From assembly GCA_016929595.1 (NCBI GenBank), contig JAFGIN010000113.1:62001-126000 (forward strand): a stretch of DNA of 64,000 bases, in the 5' to 3' direction. The notes beneath the pieces were generated by a model. It did not search any database. It saw only the letters and a list, made by a program, of their open reading frames with translations, and was not told the DNA's origin. Position 1 is the first letter of the stretch. Each line of letters begins with the position of its first letter. Shown here one piece after another: positions 39,819 to 48,400 of this stretch. The position numbers and the translations under genes are program-made. This stretch comes from Chitinispirillaceae bacterium. GTDB taxonomy: Bacteria; Fibrobacterota; Chitinivibrionia; Chitinivibrionales; Chitinispirillaceae.

Positions 39819-42116
39819 TTACTCCGAAACATTCTGCGTGAGACCTAACAGCCGTGCAATCGTATCGATTGATGTTTCACCAAGTATTTTAGCAGCGCCT
39901 GCCTGCGCCTCGGACAAGACAACAGAAGAGATGCGCTCTTTAATACGCGGAATATACATGCCGTCAATACTCAGTTCCCTGATACCTATACCCAGGAGGA
40001 AAGGAATATATTCTGCCTGATGCGCCATGTCACCACAGACGGAAACAGGTATTTCATGTTTCATGGCAACACGCTGAATCCGGGCGAGCGCCCGGAGCAC
40101 CGCAGGATGATGTGGCAGGTAAAGTGATGCGACTTTTTCATTAGTCCGGTCGACCGCAAGCATATACTGCACGAAATCATTGGTACCAATGGAGAAAAAA
40201 TCCACCTTTTCGGCAAGCCCATCCAGAATTTCGATGATCGCCGGTATCTCAAGCATGATACCCCTTTTGGGAGCATCGTTGAACGGTATACCTTCGGCCA
40301 GCAAACTTTCCATGCAAGAGTCAACAATTATATTTGCCGCATCCAGCTCTTCAACGGAAGTAATCATCGGAAACATGATCCGCAGGTCCGCATCATATCC
40401 AGCACGCAGGATAGCCCGAACCTGCTGGCTAAACAGGTCACTATTACGAAGTGAAAAACGGATGGATCGCAGCCCCAGAAACGGATTATTTTCTGTAAAT
40501 TCCTGGTAATAGGAGAGTACCTTGTCACCCCCGATATCCATCGTCCTGAACGTTATGGGCTTACCGTACATACTGGTCACCAGTTTGCGGTAAATTACAA
40601 ATTGTTCCTCTTCGGTCGGAAAATCGCTTCTTATGATAAAAGGAAATTCAGTCCGGTACAGCCCCACGCCTTCACATTGAAGATCGAGTGCCGTCTTGAT
40701 ATCGCTCAAAAGATTCACATTTGCAAGCAAGGTCACTTTTACACCGTCACGAGTGAAAGTTTCGGGTTGCAGTGTCATCTTTTGTGCAGCCTCTTCCCTT
40801 CGTGCGTTTTCGCGCATCAGAAACGGGGAGCGGACGTTTTCCGAGGGATCAATATACACCGTCCCGGAATCATCATCAAGCAAAATTGGTGTATTTTCAG
40901 GCAGGTCGAGCAGACGCAATTCATCGGCAATAACAAGTGGTAACTGCAGAGACCTGGCCAGTATCGCAAGATGTGACGATGTGCCACCTGAAATAAGAAC
41001 TACACCGGCAACCTGTTGACTTGAGTATACAAGAATGGCTGAAGGAAGAAGTTCATGGGCAATGATTATACGCCCGTGGTTGGATGGCGCAACATGCATG
41101 CTGTCGGTCATATTGGCCAAAAGCCGTAATGACAGATCACAGATATCATCGATCTTTTCACGCAGGTGTTGATTCTTCAACCCTGAAAAAACCGCTACAT
41201 AATGACGAACCGTTTCGAAAATGGCAGTTTCTGCACTTTCCCCTCCGCGAATCAAGCCGGCAATCTTCCCGAAAAACAACTCGTCTTCAAGCAACATCAG
41301 ATGCGCGGTGAATACAAGCGAGGCAACATCCGAAAGCCGTTCTTCAACCGCCTGCTGCAGTTCGTTGAGCTGCTTGCGGGTTACATCTACCGCCCGAAGG
41401 AAATCTTCGAGCCCGTGCCCGGTTTTTTCCGCCTGTACTCTCAATCTCTCCAAAGCACCCCTCTTTTGCTCGACACTTGAATGACCATAAGCGAATCCAG
41501 CCGAAGCGGTTTTCCCTTTGACATGCGTTAACGGTACCGGTTCACCCTGTTCCATAGGGGTGCTTCTTTTTTCGACCATGCTCTTGAGCGTCACGAGCTC
41601 TTTTGCGTTTTCAATAATGTTGGCCAGTTGACTAGACACGACACGCAGCATTGCCATATCATCAAGCGTAAAATCGCACCCTTTCATACGCTGGACAACA
41701 AGAACCCCTATCCGCTCGATGCCCCTTATGATCGGCGCCGCCAGAAATGCATCATATTCCTCTTCCCGTAACCCCTTAAACCATTTGTAATTAGGGTGAC
41801 TGCTAGCATGATTTTCACAAATGATTCTCAGATCCTTGAGGGCGAGCCCCGAGATACCTTCTCCCGGCATGAGCCGCACCTTATTAACCAAAGTATTATT
41901 CAACCCGTGGGTGGCCCTCAGTACCAGGGCACCTTCGTTGTTGTCATACAGATAAATTGAACAAACCCCTGCATTCATATGTCGCGCGGTCATAGTGACG
42001 ACTTTCTGCAAATATCCGTCAATACTGGCATGATCGCTGAAGACCCAGTTCATCTCATTGATATCACAGAGTAGATCCATCCTCGATGTGTTATTGCTCT
42101 TTACTTTTCTTGCCAT
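39819..42116 (-). CDS. ptsP: GAF-containing phosphoenolpyruvate-protein phosphotransferase (PtsP / enzyme I-Ntr)
   Basis: About 765 residues with the domain order of EI-Ntr, the first enzyme of the nitrogen-related phosphotransferase chain, which takes phosphate from PEP and hands it to an HPr-like protein (NPr). An N-terminal GAF domain (about 10-170) is followed by the helical HPr-binding part. The swivelling phosphohistidine domain has GGTSSHLAILAR, in which His is the phosphorylated residue. The PEP-binding barrel has TMDIGGDK, MLEIPA, VDRTNE and CGDMAH, whose Cys is catalytic. NPr and EIIA-Ntr are not in the window. I prefer ATG 42116 because GGAAG precedes it; ATG 42176 would add 20 residues. 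The gene looks more GC-rich than its neighbours. It lies just upstream of the sigma54 activator and may be co-transcribed with it. Confidence 0.93.
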   Translation of the reverse strand: MARKVKSNNTSRMDLLCDINEMNWVFSDHASIDGYLQKVVTMTARHMNAGVCSIYLYDNNEGALVLRATHGLNNTLVNKVRLMPGEGISGLALKDLRIICENHASSHPNYKWFKGLREEEYDAFLAAPIIRGIERIGVLVVQRMKGCDFTLDDMAMLRVVSSQLANIIENAKELVTLKSMVEKRSTPMEQGEPVPLTHVKGKTASAGFAYGHSSVEQKRGALERLRVQAEKTGHGLEDFLRAVDVTRKQLNELQQAVEERLSDVASLVFTAHLMLLEDELFFGKIAGLIRGGESAETAIFETVRHYVAVFSGLKNQHLREKIDDICDLSLRLLANMTDSMHVAPSNHGRIIIAHELLPSAILVYSSQQVAGVVLISGGTSSHLAILARSLQLPLVIADELRLLDLPENTPILLDDDSGTVYIDPSENVRSPFLMRENARREEAAQKMTLQPETFTRDGVKVTLLANVNLLSDIKTALDLQCEGVGLYRTEFPFIIRSDFPTEEEQFVIYRKLVTSMYGKPITFRTMDIGGDKVLSYYQEFTENNPFLGLRSIRFSLRNSDLFSQQVRAILRAGYDADLRIMFPMITSVEELDAANIIVDSCMESLLAEGIPFNDAPKRGIMLEIPAIIEILDGLAEKVDFFSIGTNDFVQYMLAVDRTNEKVASLYLPHHPAVLRALARIQRVAMKHEIPVSVCGDMAHQAEYIPFLLGIGIRELSIDGMYIPRIKERISSVVLSEAQAGAAKILGETSIDTIARLLGLTQNVSE

Positions 42117-42304
42117 ATTCTTCCGGATCCATTCGCTCAGGTTGGTATTACGTCCAAAGCCATATGCAAATACCATACCATAACTGCACCAATTAACGGT
42201 TTGCTCATGGCTTCTTCATCCGTAAAAAAACACAGCATTTCGCTTCAGAAAAATAGTTCAATTACTGGTGGTGAGCTGATGTTTGGGGACTTCAACCAAA
42301 AAAA

Positions 42305-42372
42305 ACGACACAAATGTGTATCATCATTTACAATTTTGTATCGTTTGTTCAAAAATGGCACACGACACAAAT
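42305..42372. repeat. Direct repeat of ACGACACAAAT (two copies)
   Basis: Identical 11-base copies at 42305-42315 and 42362-42372, 57 bases apart start to start (between five and six helical turns). They lie upstream of ptsP, and the second copy lies within the loop of an inverted repeat. Could be paired binding sites; no factor is known to me. Confidence 0.45.
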
Positions 42373-42402
42373 TTCATGAAAATTCTGCCGTTGGTGCCAT
42401 TT
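42353..42402 (-). terminator. Inverted repeat AAATGGCAC / GTGCCATTT, possible terminator of the C25-S8 gene
   Basis: Two perfect 9-base arms (42353-42361 and 42394-42402) enclose a 32-base loop that itself contains the palindrome TTTCATGAAA. On the minus strand the structure begins about 50 bases after the stop codon of the large protease gene, and its second arm ends in five T residues. The long loop makes a classical intrinsic terminator less sure; an operator is the alternative. Confidence 0.4.
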
Positions 42403-42450
42403 ATTTGACTGAAATAAAAATGATACCATTGAGGTACCACTTTTAGCGTT

Positions 42451-45400
42451 CTATTTCTTAAACGTCGCAATTGATATAGTAGTTAATGTATCTCCACCTT
42501 TTCTTTCCACCCCTTGTCCACGTACATCCATGATCACTGTCGACACATTGGAGGCATTTGTTTTTAAGGTAAACAGAGCTGCACCCCAACCGGGATTTGA
42601 TGGAGTGTACGTTGCATCGACAACAACACTGGAGAATGGAGGTATTTTAAATGGCGCAGAAACATTGAGTATGAACTCCTTTGAAGAGCTTTGAGCTTTC
42701 TTAATGGTGGTAGTGTCATTACCATGGTTAATGAGTTCAACTGGCAGAACTGATGAAGTTCCTACAGCGACAGCCCCGAAGTTTAAGTCTTCCGGGAGTA
42801 CTTCAATGAGTTTCTGAGCTTTTACCTTCAATTTGCAATTAACAACAAAAGGTCCGGGTGCCCATCCTTTTTCATGCTCGATGATCAACATCCCGTTGTA
42901 TACACCAGAATATAAACCGGAACATTTAAAAGTAACACCGATCGATGCAATACCGCCATCTTTCGGTACTATACCACTGTTCACAGAAGACTTGAGCCAT
43001 CTGCTTGCATTGACTTCATCAGAAGCTATTCTGTAAGTGTAATCGACATTGATAGAACCAAGCTTATTCCCATTTTCCGGATCCAGGTAATCGATAATTT
43101 TATTACTTGAACCCATCAGCATCCGACTGGTTGCTGAATATGCAAGTGCACTGTAGTAATTGTTCACTTTAAATGAGTTTATCAGTTTTCCATCTTCGGT
43201 GGCAAACTCTTCAATTTTCTGATTATCGTTATTGTACATGAAAAGTGTATTTCTATCGCTACAGTAAGTAAAATCAGACTTGTAGGCGTTCATTGTCCAG
43301 GAATAGAGTATCGTTCCAGATTTTTTGTCCAGAAAATAAACTGTTCTGTAATCTGCTACAATCAGTTTATCATCTGTAACTGCCAGGCCTTCCATGTAAA
43401 GAGGTACTTTCAGCGAATCAACAACCTGTTTCCTGACTGGATCAACAATCTGTATAAGATTATTCCAACCTCCAAGGTATATGTACTTTCCATCGAATGC
43501 GATGCTTGATGCTTCTGCATAGGTAAGAATTGTATCAATAGTAATTCCGGATGACGGATCAATCTTAAAGAGACCATCTTTTCTTAATGAATAAATAGCA
43601 CCCGGAGTGTTATTTCCTGTTTCATCAATAAAGACAGATGCTTTAAATCCATAATCCGCACCACCGGTATTTTTTAAACCCACCGCATAATCCGCCTGTT
43701 GACCAGGCAACAGTTTTACAGAAATAGAAGATGGATTGACCTTAATCTTTGGTGGTTTAACTGTTGTAACTGATACATTCACGGATATGAGGGGATTATC
43801 CCTGGCATTGCTTGTTACTTTGATGATTCCTGTCACGGTACCAACTTTTTTTGGAATACATTTCACTTTAAGAGCTATGCTGTCAAAAGCCTCAATCGTA
43901 AATGCCTTTGTGAATGATGTTGAGAATACTGTATTGCTGGTAATAACAGAAGAGACTGTTGTGTTATCATTACCATCATTTACAAGATAAACAAGGGCGG
44001 AATCACTCCGTCCATTCCAGACTTCGTCAAATGAAAGTGATACAGGATTAATATGCAGACGTTTTTCACCACAGACCGACAATGTACATGGAATTATCTT
44101 ATCAGGAAGCAATCCAAAGGTGTGTGACAGCACAATATTTGCGCTATACGTACCAGCTACTAATTTTCTTGTGTCAAACGATGCTCCAAGCGAAAAACTG
44201 TCTTCGCCAGCTACAACACCATCCTTCGTTACAGGACGCAACCAGTTACCACCAGCAGAAACTTCGTCCGCCGCCAGATACCAGAATGAAGTAGTATTCT
44301 GATACTGCTTGATCACAGCTCCATTTTCTGGATTATAAGCAAACAATTTTCCATTCCAGTCGGCAGCAAAGAGAATATCTGCTGAGCTGGAATACGCAAG
44401 GGAAGACAAATCCTTATCAAATGGAAAACTGCCTATTACTTCGCCTGTAAATACATTCCGTTCTTCGATCGTCATGGCAACCGGGTTTATAGCAAATAGA
44501 GAATTTCTGGATCCGGAATAAGCTATATCAAAAACATAATCAGTATTCCATTTATTCACGATTTCATTACTTTTTTTATCAATCGTCAGAACCTCTCCAT
44601 TATTAGAATTGAAGACAAAAATATTATCTTCACTGACGCCAATGGGACCGAAGTAATAATCGCCATTAAAGGTAATTTCTTTAACGACTGTTTTTGTTTC
44701 GGGATCTCCTACAGTGATCGAATTGTAACGTGTGAAGTAGATATATTCTCCATCAAACGCTAATTCATTTATACCCTTCGCAGAATCCCCCAAATCTACA
44801 GAATCAACTGGTTCACCTGATTCGGGATCAATCTTATAGATCGTATTCCAATCAGCACCAAAGAGAGTTGCATCCCTGATATCACTTAACGAGGTTACTT
44901 CAGGCACTTTCACTTTAGCTTTGAAATGATAATCCGCTTCACCACTGTTACTCATAAGTACTCTTGAAGTATCAACGATTCCAAAGTCAAGTTTTTTCTT
45001 CAGATATTCCGGATTCAGAGAAATTTTCGGTGGTGTAATACCTACCCCGTTCAGTATCACACTCAATGATGGATTATCCTCCGCATCACTCGAAACAGTC
45101 ATATTGGCTGTATATGCACCCGCAACAGCAGGTGAAAACCTTACTGGAATTTTTACATTACCAAACGGCTTTATATATAAGGGTAAAGTAAGATTTGCAG
45201 AATACGCCTGATTATTAAAAACACACTCAGAAATAGTTACCTGATCGTTACAATCATTTATAAGAATCACATTAACCGTTGTATCCCGATTTTCCCAGAT
45301 TCTTCCAAAATTGACAGTATCATTCGATGCTGATATTGATCTGCATCCAGCCACATCCGTAGTGACACTGACCATAACATCTTTATGGAAAGGATCATCC

Positions 45401-48400
45401 GTTTTGAAAATTATATCAGCAGTCCACTGCCCCGCTTCAAGTTTTTCCGGATCAGCAGTAATGGTAAATTCCCGGTTTCCTGATGGAACAATCGAGTCCG
45501 GTGTTTTCGGCGCTACTGTAAGCCAGCCATTACCAGCAAGTTCAAGCATTTTCTGAATGTTAAGCCTTCCTCCGGAAGCAGTTTTTCCCAATAGAGGAGG
45601 TATTTTATCAACGCTTTGAAGAACCGCATTTTTAACTTCAATGCTGCCAAGTGATGGATTGTTACTCCAGAGCAGTGCTACAGCTCCAGTTACGTGCGGT
45701 GTCGCCATTGAAGTGCCCGAGTAGAGTTCATAACCATTGTTGGGCACAGTACTCAATATTTCCTGACCAGGAGCACCAAGATCAACAGAATTCAAACCGT
45801 AGTTTGAGAAATCAGCAAGATGATCATTATGATCTGTAGCAGCAACTGCGATTACGTTATCAAGTGTATAACTCGCAGGATAATAGGGATACATATCATT
45901 ATCTGATTGATAACCATTTCCAGCAGCAGCGATGAATATACCTGATGCGGCAATTGCTTCCTCGAGCGCTTGAGAATACCCGCCACCACCCCAGCTGTTG
46001 TTTGTCACATTAACATTCATGATAGTTGCATAATTAACCGCATCAATTGCATCGGAAATCGCACCGGATCCGGAATCGTCAAGAAATTTGATTGCCATAA
46101 CTTTAGCATCCCACATAACCCCTGTAACACCAATACCATTATTTCCTTTTCCTGCAATTGTACCACTGCAATGTGTACCATGGCCATACCCGTCACTTGG
46201 ATCTTTGTCATCGTAAGCAAAATCCCAGCCATAATAATCGTCAATATAGCCATTACCATCATCATCAATTCCGTTATCGGGTACTTCACCAGGATTTTTC
46301 CAGATATTGTCCGTTAAATCCGGGTGCAAGTAATCAATTCCAGTATCAATTACACCGACAAGAATTTCATCAGGACTCCCTGTAAAGGAATCCCACGCTT
46401 CGACCGCATCAATATCCGCATCTGCTTTACCACCAGTCTGGCCTTGATTGTTCATACCATAGAGCTGGCTGAAATACATATCATTTGGCGTATTAATTGC
46501 CTTAACAATATAATCAGGTTCCGCATATTCAACATTAGGATCTCTGCTCAATTTTTGTATAGCTTTCAGGACAGCGTTCTTACCATTTGCAAACAAATTA
46601 ACTTTTAAAATCACTCTTGTATCAAAAGCCTTTTTCTTTGTAATTGGATTGATCCCTTTTGCTAGTTCTACAACAGACTCTGCTCCAATCTGGTTAAGCA
46701 GATTGGTGATCGCGATATTTGATTTACCTTTTTTCAAGCCAACCAGGACTGTCTTTTCAACAAAGGGATTCATATAATTTCTTTTATTATAAATCAGACC
46801 CTTTTTGACATATGGAGTTGTAGTATGATCATTCCGAAACACAGGTCTGCCAGTCTGGCGTATTCTGATTGAATATCCAAGATCTGCCGCGCCGTTATTT
46901 GACAATACAACGGTTCGATCAGCAGGGACGTCTTTTGGCTGGAATGTAAATGTCAGAGCTTCTGGTGAAACAATTGCATTCGGCCCCTCGGTTGCAGTAC
47001 CATATACAGGAACAGTGATACTGCTATTATCCTCAGCATCACTGACAACAGTGATATTGCCGGAGAAATTTCCAATACCTGAAGGATTGAAGACAAACTG
47101 AACCTTTGATGATTTCCTCGCTTTTACACGGATGGAGGATGATTGAACACAAGAGAAAACACCAACATCTGAAGTGATTGAAGAAACCGTCGTTGCTTCA
47201 CTGCCATTGTTAACCAACGTAACTGCAACTGTATCGGTATTGCCATACCAGATCTGATCAAAAACCACTGATTGAGGTTCAATCGTTAGACTGCGGAAAC
47301 CATCAACTGTCATTGAAACAGGTATGACCTTTGGATTAGCTACTGATGGATCATTATGAAAAAGAGATATCTCACCAATGTAAAGACCGCCTATTAATGT
47401 CAATGAATTCAGTTTTGCTGTAAGTGATTCAGATGCGCCTGGAAGAATCGAAAAAGATGCATTTTCCGGTTCAACCTGTAACCATTTATTCCCGGCTCCC
47501 CATTCAATGCTATTGCTGACCATCTGGATAAGATCTCCACCCCAGCAACCATCAACAGGAAAAACATTAATTACTAAAATTGGGTGGTTAGAATTGTATG
47601 CCGCAGCAATAATATTATTACAACTATAATACCCGAGCGCAACTCCATTACCCTGTACTGAAGCAGAATTTGCTATAACAAAACTACTTAAACTTTTAAC
47701 ATCATTGGAAATTTCATGTTGAATGAAATCTTTAGATGTACATGAATCCTTATAGACATTAGCATTTGCAATTGGCATGTATTCAGGAGTAGCGATCCTG
47801 CCTCTTAATTGATAGTCGCCACCCTCTGCAATTGTGGCGACCAGCAGTATTACCATTTTATCATTATCGACATAATCTGCAAGAACATCTCCCAGAAGAT
47901 CCGGGTCTGCCCAGGAAGAATTTGATGAAAGAATAACACAATCGTACTGCATAAGGTAGTCAAGGTTTGGCGTATTTTTCTCTCCGCTTAGTATATCCAA
48001 TGATGCTATTGACGGAATAGATTTCACCCCTTCTGAAAAATAATCAGTTTCACCTTCCCAAAGAATAGTTGTTAAATAAAGGGCTTTTAAATCTCCACCT
48101 TCTAATTTTCCTGGATTATACACATTGGGAATCAAACCCTTACTATCATTCTTTTTTCCATGAAAATACTTAGTAACAGATCTTTCAGTTTTACTCTTAA
48201 TCAGAAGTGGATTCTTCCTTGCCTCCGGTTTGCGGATCTGCCGATCACGTACTGAAACATCCAGGTTGGCATCACCATTATTTGTAAGAGTAACTTCAAC
48301 ACTCAATGAGTCATCTATCATTATATCTTCGACAACAGCCGATGGGTTAACAGACAACAACGGTCTATACATTCTAAAATCATACTGTACTGCAGGAGGA

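Larger units (their letters stand above)
42117..42450. other. Intergenic region upstream of ptsP, with repeats
   Basis: About 330 bp (274 bp if ptsP starts at 42176) between two minus-strand genes. It should hold the terminator of the large protease gene and the promoter of ptsP. It contains an 11-base direct repeat and a 9-base inverted repeat, listed separately. No gene was found. Confidence 0.5.
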
